From: Beta vulgaris subsp. vulgaris
Taxonomy: Eukaryota > Streptophyta > Magnoliopsida > Caryophyllales > Amaranthaceae
Direction of reading: 5' to 3'
Length of the DNA: 64,000 bases
NCBI RefSeq assembly: GCF_026745355.1
Contig: NC_079205.1
Location: 47,904,027 to 47,968,026, forward strand
This document shows positions 12,401 through 23,779 of the stretch, in pieces (the first letter of the stretch is position 1; the number at the start of each line of letters is the position of its first letter). The position numbers and the translations under genes were made by a program. The notes below the pieces were generated by a model. That model was not told where the DNA came from. It did no database searches and worked only from the letters and a program-made list of their open reading frames with translations.

Positions 12401-14692
12401 GGGACAGATCAACCGCAAAACTAAACAAAAGCAGTGGGAAATTAAACAAATTGCTAATTCCTAATACCATAAACGAAAACCCTAACCTAATCTTTACCTT
12501 TACAGTCAAGATCGGGGTAACTTCAAAATCGCAAGACGGCGGCGACAAGGTTAGCTCCAGTAAAAGGTAGACAATTTGCTTATTAAAACATATCCAACAT
12601 CCTCGAATTTAGCACTTCCTATCCTAAATAAGAAATCCTAACCTTGAACTTTACCTTTTACCGACGAGATTATCGACGACGGTGCTCGAGGAACCTTTGG
12701 AGAGAGGCTGCGACCCGAGGATGACACTAGATCTGAGTTAAATTCCCCATGTAGAACTCGAAAACTGGCCGAAGAAACTCAAACTTGAGACCCGGTTGAA
12801 CTTATTGAAGACACGATCTGCCTTCGTCTTTGACGGGGAGGAAATTGACCTAAAACTTTAAAAAACTAAACGACGAAGACACAAGCGAAGTAGTAGGCTC
12901 GCCGGTTATGCTTATCGACCGATGATGAACAAAATTTGTTGGGGAAGAAAGCGACACAACTTGTCGCGTGTGGTTTAACTTCTTCGCCAACGACTGCTTG
13001 CGAAGATGGCTGGAAGGAACGAAAGAACAGTGATGGGTAGGCTCGCCGGCGACGAGGATGAGCAAAGAGCGCTTAGGCTCGTGTCCAACGAGCCTAGAAG
13101 GCGGCTGTGTAGGTTAAGGTTTGTTTCGAGGGGAGTGTTTCGGGTTTGTTTTGGGGAATTTTTGGAAGTGAGATAAGAGTCAACCGTAAGATACACTCAA
13201 AAGGTGGATTTTGAAAAACAGAAGTCTGTAAAAGGTGTTTTTGCGCCATTTAAAAAAAATGGTTTTTGACAAAAAAAAAATGACATTTAAAATGTGGTTT
13301 ATGACAAGTTTATTTAAAAGATGTTAATGACCAAAAATCTGCATTGGCATACATAAACATCATATAATGCAAATTAAGAAGGGGAAAAAAATAGTAGTTG
13401 GCTGCAAAACAAAAATTCATAGTTTGACTAGAAATATAATTGCAAGTTAGTTTCCGCAAATCAAAGTACCGATGGTACCCCTAAACCTGAAGTTGGGATT
13501 AAATCTTGGTCATATCATTATAATTTATAGCTCTTTGTAAGCACAAATAAAAAAAATCAATGAATTTGTTTCTAAAAATAATCCACATAATTTAATAAAA
13601 ACTTATAGTTTGTGTTTGTTTAACATTATTCTTTACAATTTCCATTTAGATTCATCCCCCCATTAATCTTTACAGTATCCTTTGGAATGACCCACTATTT
13701 TATTAATCTTTTTATATTTAAAGCATATCTCAACATTTTCTCTCCTTATAACCTAACTACATCTTATGACATCAATCATTTCAACAAAATAACAATTGAT
13801 AAACAAAGGGGAAAAAATGATAAAAACAGTCTCAAGAATAAGTGACTTCGTTAAACAGCCTTAACTATCGATCAACTAAAGGTGGACCAAAATATTTAGC
13901 CTACTTGACATTATTACCCTAGGCAAACTTTACCTGCTACTCCTACAACAATAGCAGGCAAACAATCTTCACATGCCTCTCACGTGGCATTAAAGACCTA
14001 ACGTCGTTTTTCTTCCTTTCTCCCTTTCGCCATAATCTTTTTCTTCTTCCGTCATTATGTCCTTTCTCTCTCTCCTCCTCTCAACCTCTATTATAACCTA
14101 AATAAAACGAGGAAAGTACAAGTTGTAAAATGGCAAAGGAATCAATCAGAGAAAGTGGAAAACAAGACGACTAGAAAAAAAATTTAAAAAGGAAAATGAA
14201 CCTAGGTTGCCACTGCGCTTGGCGGAGCTACAACCGAAGATGTGAGAGGCATCATCTTCAACGTTGACCTTGCCATAGTTTGAAGTCGCTCTCTTACGAA
14301 TTGATTTGAAGGATCTTGAAGTCACTCTCAAATCAAAAATTTAAGCACAAAACCCTAGAATTTCAATTTTATATAGACAAAGAAGAGAAATGTTCTGTTA
14401 TCTTGAACTTATTTTGGCTGAATCATACTGAATTGAACTGCGTTGAACTGTGCTAAACTGAATTAAATTGCATTGAACTGAACTAAACTGTCTAAACTGA
14501 ACTGAACTGAATTGTATTAACATAATATTATCAATACTTATTATTATTATTATTTATTATTTTTACATAACTGTTTACTATTTTTATTAGATTGATGTTG
14601 ATGGTGTAGATAATAATAATAATAATAATCATAACCATAATCATAATAATAATAATAATCATAATCATAATAATAATCATAATCATAATAAC

Positions 14693-14730
<38 letters not shown>

Positions 14731-17700
14731 TAACAATAATAGTATATAATAACAATAATAATAATAACAATAATTTTAATAAAAACAATAATAAAAAATA
14801 CAGTAATGAAAATCAAAAAAATAAAGAAATAAAAAAATACAAATTCGTCTTTATTATAATTATAATATTAGTTACAACATTAGACAAGACTGAACTTACT
14901 TTGACTGAACTGAACTGATGATTTTATTTTGGCTGAACTGAACTAAAATACGTTGAAATGAATTGAACGGAACTGCACTGAAAATAAGTCCAAAAGAACA
15001 GGGTCAAATAGTGATAAAATACTTTTTGGAGCAAGCAATGTGATGGGAATCATCACTATCAATGCCATGAGGTTGATGCATAGAGACAATTTCTTTCCAG
15101 TTAGTCATCATGAAGGATTTTGATCAAATGGATAAATATACCATTTATGAGCCATAGTCAAACCGAGAACAATATTAATGGTGATTTGTTGGAAACCAGA
15201 CTAAATGTCTCATCACAATCGACATCAACCTTTTGACACCTATGATCACAAACAAGACGAGTTTTGTACCTTTCAAGTCATCATTAGCTTATCAATTGTT
15301 AAATTACGTGAAATGTTCAACTATGATTATCTTCATTGATTAATATTTATATGGGTTATATGTAACTTTATTAAATAATAAGATGATATTAACACAAATA
15401 AACTAAAGTTGTGAAGAAATATGTATTATATAAATTCTTTGTCAATTTTTTTTCAATTTTCTTTCCCTAACTTTAATTTTTCTTGTGTTGTGTGCCTGTG
15501 TAGGATCTTCTGGATATGGGGGCCAAGAAGGTCATAATGTTTGGGCTTTCACCACTTGGTTGTCTTCCAATTTTAAATATGATTAAGACATGTTCACCCG
15601 TGGTCAATGCAGTCTTGAAATGGTATAACGGCAAACTAAAAGAACTAGTTGATAAATATAATAATCGTCCTGGTGTCAAATTTATTTACATCAACACTAT
15701 GGATATCATCTCCGCAGATAATCTTAAAAACATTGGTAAATTCACTTTCCTTCCTTTTTTTTGTTGGTACGAATTTTCACTTTTCTTTTTATTCCTTTGT
15801 TTTTCCGCTCTTTTTCTCTTATGAGTCCCTATTTACAAAAGATATCTTCCCAACTATTTAAATTGTATTCTAATCAACTTATTTTGACTTATCTAACTAA
15901 AAGAAAATGTCAAATACTTCTTTCGAACGTTAGCCTCAATTAATTGTCATGTTGGATCCGACCACACATTTGAAAAGTGGATAGTAGAGCATGCTATGTT
16001 TTTAGTACATAGAGTTCTCTTAAGAGTAATTGACTAATACATGTTGTTTACGAAGGGCTCACATCACATGAATTTGAAGGGAAAGTGTGAAAGTGATGAT
16101 TAGTGAGAGACCCACGTCACATGGTTGGATGAGTTGAATAGGGTAAATTTTCCCTAAGACAATAAGAACTTTTTTAGACTGATCAAAATATGTTAGAAAA
16201 CTTTTTCATGACAAACGGTTTATATTCTACTGCCTTTGTTTCCTAAAGATCTTTCTTGTTACTGTTCCTACAAATACTAAGGATGATCCATTTGTGTGGG
16301 GTATGGAGTGGGTAAAATAGGAGAGAGAAATGGGTTAAGATAAATAAACAAATAAAAAAGGGGTTAAAGTAGAAGAGAGAAAGTGAGTAAAATTGAATTA
16401 ATAATGTAATTGGGGACCATATGATAGGGACATGAGAGGGTAAAAAGGAAAAAAATTCCAAATAAGGAATAAAGTAAAAGAGGGAAGAGCTTTAGGAAAC
16501 ACACTTAACAGAAAGAGGAAAAATCTTTAGGAAACACCTTTGTTCCGTAATTCATGTAACATTTGCAATTTTATGATTTTCATGTATCACTTTGACCATT
16601 AATATCTTCAATTATATATTAGTAGACATTGGATTGAAAATATTAAATCAAACACTTGAAAGAAGTAGAAAAAAACGAATTATGATGATTTGGGTTGTGC
16701 TCGTGAAGTAATATTCTCAGTTCCTCTTAATTTTCTACATTAGTAATATATAATATGAATTATTGATCAATATAACCATCGATTTTAAACTGAGTACATA
16801 TACTTAAGGAGATGGAATCAATGGAGTAATGTATAAGAATATAACAGATGCAATCAGATAGTGCAGTGTATTCATTTATGAGATTGTAAAATTTGGAAAA
16901 TTCCACTTGACACCACCATACTTTAGACTTTTCATTTGGTACCCAAATTTTTTTTTTATTTCTATATGGTATCACTGTAATTTAGATTTATTCTATGTCA
17001 TAACATTATTTTAAATAAAACATTAGTTTGGGGGTAAATAGGGTTAAGGATTTGTCTAATTTTTTTCCTAATTAAGATATTGGGAGTAATTTTTGTCCTG
17101 AACTACCAATTTAAGGTCCAACTTGGTAAAAAAACAATTAGATATTTTTTTGAGACACAAACCGAGGTTCTAGTCATTTTTTCTCCAATTTCGACTTCAA
17201 TTTTGACCCATAAGAGCGAAAATGACTCTTAAACCTAAATTGAACTATTCTCGATGCACAAGGCATGTAAACGAGACAAACTATTAACCCTATTTAACTC
17301 AAAACTAATGTTTATTTAATATATTGTTAAAGTAGAAAATAGGTCCAAACTATAATGCTACCATGTTGAATCCAAAAATAATTTTGTACCAAGTGAAAAT
17401 GTTCAAAGTACAATGATACCAAGTACAATTTTCCTAAAATTTTTAAGGGCTTTTTTATTTTAATATAATAGTAATGAAAGGAAGAAGTTAGAACACATAT
17501 TATTAGCATTAAATTTAATAAGTATTAATATGTACATTTGTATTTAATTGTTTTAAATGAGAAATATTATCTTATCTTTGTACTTTTTCCCCACAGACTA
17601 ATATGAAATTATATATTAGTTTTTTTTTTGAAAATAACATTAATTCATTGATTCAAAGTCATACGACATCTACAATAGAAGTAGAAACTAAACAAATACA

Positions 17701-18999
17701 TATCAAAATGAAATAAATACAATTCTAATATGATAAAACCACGATCGTTGAGTAGATCTAACACTTCTGAACACCCTCGTCTTTTACATCATTGTCTGAT
17801 GCAGCCTTCTGCAAGAGGGTCTGTCGATCGTTTGTAGTTTTGAAGTAGAACCGGATTTAATTCAATTGATTGTAAAGGAAGTCTTGACATCTGTTGCAAT
17901 TTCGCACAAATTTCGATCAACAAATTAACATCTAGAATTACACAAAAACCCAAAAACAACGTCTCCAAACTTTCACATGAAAAGATATAAAACCCAATAT
18001 ATGGGTAGATATAACCCAATATATGGGTAGAAATACTCTCCATTAGAGAGAGACTAAAATTTATTAGAAACATAAACATAAAAAATTAATAACAAAAGGA
18101 GAAAAGGGGGCTTACCACCGCCCAAAAGGGTGGTGGTAGCCCCTAGGTTGAAAATGAGGGTTTTGTGGAAAAGGGAAGAGAAGAGAGAAAAAAAAAAGGT
18201 GAGGGAAGAAATTATAGATTAGTTGATTAGTACATTTTTATCTCAAATGAGAAGTTATGGGTTCAAATCTTAACAAACACATTTTTATTATTTAATGTCT
18301 CATTTTATTACGTGGGCACACTGGAGAGGGAGTATATGCAGCAACCTGTTATGTTTATATATGTATAATATTATATATATCGTGATTTGAAAAGGTCTAA
18401 TAACTCAATTCTTGGTTACAGCTGCTGCAGGGATTAAAAACACAAATCGACCTTGTTGTGGAGTGGCAGCAGAATGCGTTCCATTTAGTATTCCATGTCA
18501 AGATAGAGACAAACGTGCATATTGGGATCAAGAACATCCTACTGAAGCTGCTAACAAGATTTTGGCTGGGAGAGCTTTCAAAGCTCAAGAAGAATCTGAT
18601 GCTTATCCTATGGACATAAGCGCCCTTGCTAGCCTTCCTCTTACACAAGGCGCGAGCGCAAGCATAGGCGTAGGTCCGGGAGTCGGTGCCGGCGTAGGCA
18701 TAAATGCAGGCACAGGCTTAGGTATAAGTGCAGGTACAGGTGCAAACCTAGGCGTAAGTGGAGGCACAGGCCTAGGCGCAAATGCAGGCGCAGGACTAGG
18801 CGCAGGTGCAGGCGCGGGCTCAGGCCTAGGGGCAGGTGCAGGCGCAACCTCAGGCCTAGGAGCAGGTGCAGGCGCGGCCTCAGGCCTAGGCGCAGGTGCA
18901 GGCACGACCACAGGCGCAAACTCAAGATTAGGCTTAGGCTTAGGCACAGGTGCAGCAAATAAGCATTTACAAATAACAGGCGCATCTAATTCAAAGTGA
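6431..18999 (+). CDS. GDSL esterase/lipase with Gly/Ala-rich C-terminal tail (5 exons)
   Basis: Exons: 6431-6665, 10045-10169, 10466-10705, 15504-15735, 18422-18999. All junctions are GT-AG and keep frame, giving 469 aa. The N-terminus is a hydrophobic secretion signal (residues 1-21). Family blocks are complete: FIFGDSLSDSGNN with nucleophile Ser35, a block II Gly in RGVNYASGSAG (102-111), oxyanion motif GSND (163-166), and WDQEHPTEA with Asp313/His316. This is the plant extracellular SGNH-hydrolase family, which hydrolyses ester bonds; the natural substrate cannot be told. Family members usually end soon after the HPTEA block, near 360 aa. Here about 115 further residues follow from 354, rich in Gly and Ala, with three 10-residue repeats. 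The last intron's acceptor has an alternative AG nine bases downstream (18430), which would drop three residues. Introns of 3.4, 0.3, 4.8 and 2.7 kb are swollen by transposons. A possible poly(A) signal AATAAA is at 19140. Confidence 0.9.
7196..7500. mobile_element. Tourist-like MITE (lipase intron 1)
   Basis: The left end GGGGTCGTTTGGTTCA and the right end TGAATCAAACATGCTCT are imperfect inverted repeats. There is no ORF. An exact target duplication could not be resolved. Confidence 0.45.
7750..9026. mobile_element. PIF/Harbinger-like element with GATCA arrays
   Basis: A 1277-bp element in lipase intron 1. Terminal inverted repeats: GGCTATGTTCAGTTCA at the left and TGAACTGAACATAGCC at the right. 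TAA trinucleotides at 7747-7749 and 9027-9029 form the 3-bp target duplication typical of PIF/Harbinger. Just inside each end lies a tandem GATCA array (about 7796-7905 and 8905-9000), both in the same strand orientation. No transposase is present. The interior near 7960-8130 resembles Stowaway interior sequence, so another element may be nested. Confidence 0.7.
9199..9461 (+). mobile_element. Small non-autonomous Helitron (lipase intron 1)
   Basis: It begins TCTATACAAATATATTAAAA after a host A and ends CTAG before a host T. About 10 nt before the end is CTCGGGACATAGCTCGGG, which looks like a decayed CCCGGG stem-loop. It has no terminal repeats or target duplication, as expected for A^T insertion. 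Confidence 0.5.
10857..11045. mobile_element. Small TIR element (lipase intron 3)
   Basis: The left end (TTTGCCAAAACCC, then TTTGTCAAAAACC inside) is matched in inverted form by the right end (GGGTTTTTGACAAA then CATTTGCTAAA). There is no ORF and no clear target duplication. Related sequence recurs at 13205-13335. Confidence 0.45.
11493..11534 (+). pseudogene. Scrap of LINE RNase H C-terminus
   Basis: A short frame reads VNRAADWMAHRGH then stop. The same AADWMAHRGH signature occurs in the LINE RNase H fragment at 34175-34684 on the other strand. Too short to say more. Confidence 0.4.
11560..13200. other. Lipase intron 3 interior, no recognised gene
   Basis: Only short, unrelated open frames are present. 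GC content rises around 12640-13100, with CpG-containing stretches unlike the surrounding AT-rich intron, which suggests inserted foreign sequence. No domain was recognised on either strand. Confidence 0.4.
13205..13335. repeat. Half-copy related to the 10857-11045 element
   Basis: GGTTTTTGACAAAAAA followed by ATGACATTTAAAATGTGG resembles the termini of the element at 10857-11045. Only one arm is evident here. Confidence 0.35.
14390..15002. mobile_element. MITE-like element with GAACT arrays
   Basis: It lies in lipase intron 3. The left end TGTTCTGTTATCTTGAACTT is matched by the reverse complement of the right end AAGTCCAAAAGAACAGGG with small gaps. Degenerate GAACT/AACTG pentanucleotide arrays lie just inside both ends (14410-14515 and 14890-14985). 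The middle is an AAT/AATAAC-rich simple repeat. No transposase. Confidence 0.5.
14535..14790. repeat. AAT-type microsatellite
   Basis: A long run of AAT/ATC/AAC triplets. Isoleucine- and tyrosine-only open frames on the minus strand come from this repeat and are not genes. Confidence 0.9.
16230..16540 (-). mobile_element. Stowaway-like MITE, copy 1 (lipase intron 4)
   Basis: The left end TGCCTTTGTTTCCTAAAGAT and the right part AATCTTTAGGAAACACC are inverted repeats. The whole element matches the element at 24173-24488 in inverted orientation. The outer right end has diverged, so that boundary is approximate. Confidence 0.65.
16895..17434. mobile_element. Mutator-like MITE (lipase intron 4)
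   Basis: A 540-bp element with long inverted ends: the left begins GGAAAATTCCACTTGACACC and the right ends with the related inverse GTACAATTTTCC. TAAAATTT at 16887-16894 is repeated at 17435-17442 as an 8-bp target duplication. No ORF. Confidence 0.7.
17610..18240. other. Lipase intron 4 remainder, no recognised gene
   Basis: A poly-T run near 17620 is followed by sequence containing GACATCTACAA, also seen near 3775, suggesting a shared old retroelement 3' end in antisense. No domain could be recognised. Confidence 0.25.
18820..18909 (+). repeat. 30-bp tandem repeat coding for Gly/Ala decamers
   Basis: Three consecutive 30-bp units each begin TCAGGCCTAGG and encode SGLGAGAG plus two variable residues. 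They sit in the last exon of the lipase gene and are in frame. Less regular relatives extend the low-complexity region from about 18655 to 18955. Confidence 0.95.
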
Positions 19000-19283
19000 C
19001 ATGAATCATGCAATACACTTTTTTTTTTTTTCAATAACCTTCAATGTGGGTGAGCAATTAGTGAAGAAAATCAAGAACTATATTGCACAATTGGTAAAAC
19101 CAATTACTTTACATGAATACTTTGTAACCAAAACGATGCAATAAACAAAGGGAACAAAACGTTGCTTATTGGAAATATGTTGTTATATTGTTAGTATGCA
19201 TTGAGCCATTGACTTGTATTTTTTTAATCAAACCAATTCTACATCACCAACAAAAAGATGTAGAAAAAACACAGAATAAAAAA

Positions 19284-19601
19284 TCATCTGAAATTCATTC
19301 TAAGAGACTTGGAAATGACCCCATATTTCAAATGACCATCAACTAGAAGTGACTTCCTCTTTCTGAGATTCGATTCGTGGACGAAAACACCGAGAAGGGG
19401 AGAAAACAGAGGATTAGATCTTGAATGAAGTGAAAATGATGAATTAAAGAGATGGGTGATGTCTTGAAGAGGCTTTCTAGTAGTAAACTTACGGCATTTG
19501 ATGCTCTTGCTGTGGAAGTGCACAAATGTGTTAGTAATTTGCTTTGAAGAAATGAAAGGTGGGATGTTCTCCTTGTTGCTATCTTGCTTTGAGCCCTCCA
19601 T
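19284..19601 (-). CDS. Small protein with KEN box and D-box-like motif
   Basis: The ATG at 19599-19601 opens a 105-aa single-exon frame. Residues 10-12 form a KEN box (SNKENIPPF), and about residues 42-49 read RKPLQDIT, which fits the RxxL destruction-box pattern. Together these are degrons recognised by the anaphase-promoting complex in cell-cycle-regulated proteins. There is no enzymatic domain, membrane segment or signal peptide; the protein is basic and Ser-rich. I recall small plant proteins with a KENIPPF-like start and a PL-DIT motif but cannot name the family with certainty. A TATA-like element (TATTTATA on the minus strand, near 19700) lies about 100 bp upstream. The frame stays open upstream of the ATG but without another ATG. 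It is tail to tail with the lipase gene, 285 bp apart. Confidence 0.6.
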   Translation of the reverse strand: MEGSKQDSNKENIPPFISSKQITNTFVHFHSKSIKCRKFTTRKPLQDITHLFNSSFSLHSRSNPLFSPLLGVFVHESNLRKRKSLLVDGHLKYGVISKSLRMNFR

Positions 19602-19859
19602 TGAAATGACCAAGATCTCGAAAGCGGATGTGTCGATGCTTGACAATGGTATAGAGAGATTAAAAGAGAGCTGAGTAAGTAAAGAAAATTGTGAAAGATA
19701 TAAATATACTAATATAGTAGTATACAGAAGGGAAAGGAGGGAAAAATGTTGTTTGAGATTTCATTTTGATTTTCAGTTGTTCTTTTCTTACAAATGTGGA
19801 GGGAGAGAATCCCATGACCAAAACTGCTAGTCTGCTATTGCACATGTAAAGAAGAAAGT

Positions 19860-20284
19860 TAGAGGGAGATTTTGAAAAATTTAAGAATTCACCAAAAGTC
19901 CAAAATTATGGGACGTGCCAAGTTTTGGAATAGTGTACTAGGCGTCTAGGCAGCGCAGTGCAGCTCTCACAAGTCACAACTCACAAGTGAATTTTTAAGG
20001 TGTGTTTTGAGTTTTGGACTTTGAGGGGTAATGTTAAAATGTAGCGCAAAGTTGAAATAACACCTGAAATTTTCCCGCTGAAAAAGAGCAAGTCAAAACA
20101 TTTGATTTTGTACCTCTTCACCCCATTCCAAAGTTGCGCACCACTTGCTAGGCTTGCATAAGATAAATTTAATTACGTCACCCAATATTAAATATTAGGT
20201 GATGCTTTACAATTGATCAATAGCTTAGTTCACTTCTTGTGGATTGTCAGCTGGTAGTTTATTAAATTTTTGATTAGTGGTTAG
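19860..20284. other. Intergenic, nothing recognised
   Basis: No open frame of note, repeat ends or RNA gene seen. Confidence 0.5.
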
Positions 20285-21498
20285 TGTTGGAACACAAGGT
20301 GACACTCAAGAAGGGGAGGGAGGGGTTGAATTGAGTGACGAAATCTAATCGATTTTCGCAAAATCTCTGTTATGGCACTGTGTCTGGCACTGTGCCAAAC
20401 ACTCGTAAATTGCTGATTTGAATTTTGCGTAAACTTAAACTAAAAGTATGTGAGATTTGATACGCAAACACAAGATATAACGTGGTTCAAGCTCACCTCT
20501 GAGATCTACATCCACACGAAACAAAACTCTTTATTTATTTGAATCCTAATATATCAACCTCTTGATACAATAAGACTCCCTAACTGCTACTAACCCTAGT
20601 AGCGCTAACCAACCCTTAACTCTAAGAGTTGACACTCTCTATAATAGTGAAATTACAGAAAGAAAAGACCCTCAAAAGTATGCTTCTCAATCAAGCAATT
20701 AGAGGACAATTACAACCGTATAATAGTTACTTGAAACCGACTCAAACAGTGCTATGCTCAATGCCTTAGGAAATTATTTTCAACTCTTAATATTTCTGAT
20801 TTTTCTCTGATCTCTGAAAACGTGAGATATAAAAGTGAATTATAAAACCCTTTTATAGTACATGGCTTGGACGAAAATACTTCAAAATATATTTATCTTT
20901 TACTCCTTAATTTAAGGGATAAAACTTTCCTTTTTAGAAAAACAATCTTTATCCTTTTTCATCTTTATCTTTAATTCTAAAAAGATAAGTTTTCCTTAAA
21001 CCAATGTTTATCTTATATTTTGAATAACCAGTGATTTTCTTTTTATCTCAAATTCTTTTATTATCTAAAAAGCATTTTTCGAAAATCTTATTTTTAGAAA
21101 ACTGTTTTACATGTTTTGATAAAAACATGTTCTATTTAAAAATTCTTTTATAAAACTATTTTATCAAAACTTTGTCATTTTTAATAACCTTGTTTTTTTC
21201 GAATATTAATTTCCTTTTATATAGACATATAATATTAATATAATTATTTATTTTCTTAACTCTAATAAAATAATAATTACACTAATTTTATATTTCTATA
21301 TTTAGCACATAGCATATCACTTAGTTCAAGTGCATTACATTTTTCATAAAGTAACTATACTTAGGAAAATAAACTTGGACTTCAATCTTGATTCTTCACT
21401 TCTTCAAAGTCTTCATTTGTTTATTCCTTTCTCAATCATCTGTTGCAAACTTTCATACTATAACATATTATATTAATTTTCATCATCAAAACATAACA
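20285..21498 (-). mobile_element. Solo LTR, Ty1/copia SIRE-like
   Basis: On the minus strand it begins TGTTATGTTTTGATGATG and ends TGTGTTCCAACA, with TG/CA termini. The TTTGATGATG start and the pyrimidine-rich segment next to the CAATTCAA motif near the end are typical of SIRE/Maximus copia LTRs. No primer site or coding region adjoins it and flanking pentamers do not match, so it is a solo or truncated LTR. A second related LTR lies at 56897. Confidence 0.65.
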
Positions 21499-22744
21499 TG
21501 TATATGCACAACAGTTTGAATGAGCCATTTGAATAAAGATTGTTAGGACAAAAGCAATCAATGAATAAAGATATAGAACAACCTTTACCGTATACACTAA
21601 TGTGACGTTGTTTATCGATAATGTGTTAGCTACCTTATTGATGGGCTTGACCACCATAAGGCACTATGCACAGATTTTCAATCGTCACACTAAGAGCCTC
21701 TCACATCACTATATTAGTATAATATTGTGTGCCTTCGGCCAAGAGCAAACAGATTTGTTGGGCTACCTCCCAAAAGGTTTCATACTAATGAAATAGTTAG
21801 GTACTCTTTTTTGTCTATTCGATGCGGGACTTCGAATGTACACCCAACATCCGTTGTTAGGTCATTCATAAATCCATATCAAGGCATCCCAATAGAGATG
21901 TTTAGTATTTCGTCGTTTGTTTAATCACACACTTATTTTTAGGTTCTCTCAATTAGTTTACACACTTGTATTTTAGAAATGAGGTTACATCACTTGTTCT
22001 ATTCTAAGGTAGAGGAACATTTCTTAAGGATTATCAGATGTAATTGTTTTATTGTTGAACATTTCTTAAGGATAAGGATATATCCACCTCGAACAGGTGT
22101 TTATAAGTATTTGATGCATTTTCTAGTTTGATATTCCTTTATTTTCAATGCATGAGAAAATCACATATTGATCGGTGCAAGTACTATATGATTTAGCTTC
22201 TTATTTTCAATTTTAGATCCTTAAAAGCAATTGTACATCTCATTTGTATTTTTGTCCAAGTAAGAATTTGGCAAAGTTTCATCAAACAAACACAAACTTT
22301 ACTCAATATAATGTTAGCATACTCTTTTGACTAATGATAAGACATGTCTCCTATAATATTAATGTAATTATTCAAGCTTTTATGGTGATTTTATAATATA
22401 TATTATAATTATATGTCTACCCTCGAATTTTCCATGAGACCAACTCTTTTTACAAATTTTGCAAATTACGTTTCTGAATTTTTGTTTAGAATGCAATGCA
22501 AATTACGTAAAAAAGATATTTAATTCCCTATCCTTTACTATATATAGTTGTGAAATTGTCACCATCACGATGCAACCAATTTCTAGGGACTAGTAACGTA
22601 GCCACATTGCCCCATACCATATATAAAGGTGTTTGGTAATTGGTTATAGTTGATTAGTTGATGAATTTTGTATATAGTTAATTTGACGAACTATATGTAT
22701 TAGTCAATTTATGTTGGTTGTTTTACTATGATTGTCTGTAAATA
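21499..22744. other. Intergenic, no recognised gene
   Basis: AT-rich sequence with only short open frames lacking similarity to known domains. Confidence 0.5.
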
Positions 22745-22746
22745 TA

Positions 22747-22981
22747 ATTCCTCTGTTTCACAATATAAGGCACGCTTATGTTTGAAGTCGAACTTTGACT
22801 GTTAATTACTTTTAATTTATGTTGATAGTTTTTTTTTAAAAAATAATATTATTATAGCATTTTTCAAGACGAATACAGCGGTATAATTTTTATAATTTTT
22901 ATTTATCGTATTTGAGAGATATTTATGGTCAAAACCAATTTTCATAAAACGTGAATGCGCTATATTTTGAAACAGATGGAG
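22747..22981. mobile_element. Stowaway MITE
   Basis: The left end ATTCCTCTGTTTCACAATAT and right end TATTTTGAAACAGATGGAG are inverted repeats, flanked by TA at 22745-22746 and 22982-22983. 235 bp, no ORF. Confidence 0.8.
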
Positions 22982-23256
22982 TATTTGATAAAAAAAACAA
23001 CTATTATGGATTGCTATTTAATGCCCTAAGTACGTCGCTACGAAAAGCAAGACGGATGGGTCTTAGGCAGATGCCATGGTATTTTGGGTTGGTTTTGGAG
23101 TACCGGGTGAATGGCTTTTAGGTGATTTTATTGGTTTTCAATTTCCTTTTAATCAAACAACCAAACAAAAAAGTTGTTCTGATGAGTGGAATAAAAACAA
23201 AGAAAACAAGAAAGACATCGGAGAAATATAAAATGGTTCATTGATAATGTGTTATA

Positions 23257-23779
23257 TCTCTATTCTCTATTATATAAGTCAAGGGGAGCTATGGTGTCCC
23301 CCCTTGAAAAGACTTTTTAACCCTTTATTAAATAAAAAAGATTACCTTAAGATTTTGAGATTTTCCTCAATAATAGCCTTTCCTAATTTACAATATGTAT
23401 TATCAAAGGAAGTTCAAAGTAGCTAAAATAAACTTTCATAAAAATATGTATATTGAAAGAAAAAAGTTGATGATTGAAGAACAAATTAACATAACCCAAA
23501 CAATTTTCAAATCAATTACAAAATCAAAGACATAAAATTTTAATTTTACCTAAACTTTGAAATGCAATAATAATATACCAACATCTATTAACAAGTAATA
23601 AAAATACCAAGAAAATAACTTCTTCATCAAGTAATTTTTATATTTTGTATTTACACAACATGATATTTAATTAGAGCTAATGATGATTGTAAATTACATC
23701 TTTCAAAATTACATTTAGATGAAATTTGATAATAATCGCTAAAATACATCACGCACGCATCGCGTGCAAAAAAGGCTAG
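23257..23779 (+). mobile_element. Non-autonomous Helitron
   Basis: It starts TCTCTATTCTCTATTATATA after A. It ends with the stem-loop GCACGCATCGCGTGC, nine or ten bases, then CTAG before a host T. The segment AAGGGGAGCTATGGTGTCC near its 5' end is shared with the Helitron at 36907, which supports the 5' boundary. 523 bp without Rep/helicase coding. Confidence 0.7.

Noticed and set aside
12850..13196. Overlapping minus-strand Ser-rich frames in lipase intron 3
   Set aside because: Two overlapping frames with equal claim, no ATG context or domain; probably old transposon sequence.
14531..14816. Isoleucine- and tyrosine-rich minus-strand frames
   Set aside because: Translation of an AAT-type microsatellite.
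18603..19034. Long Pro/Ala-rich open frames on the minus strand
   Set aside because: They are antisense shadows of the Gly/Ala tail exon of the lipase; low complexity, no independent start context.
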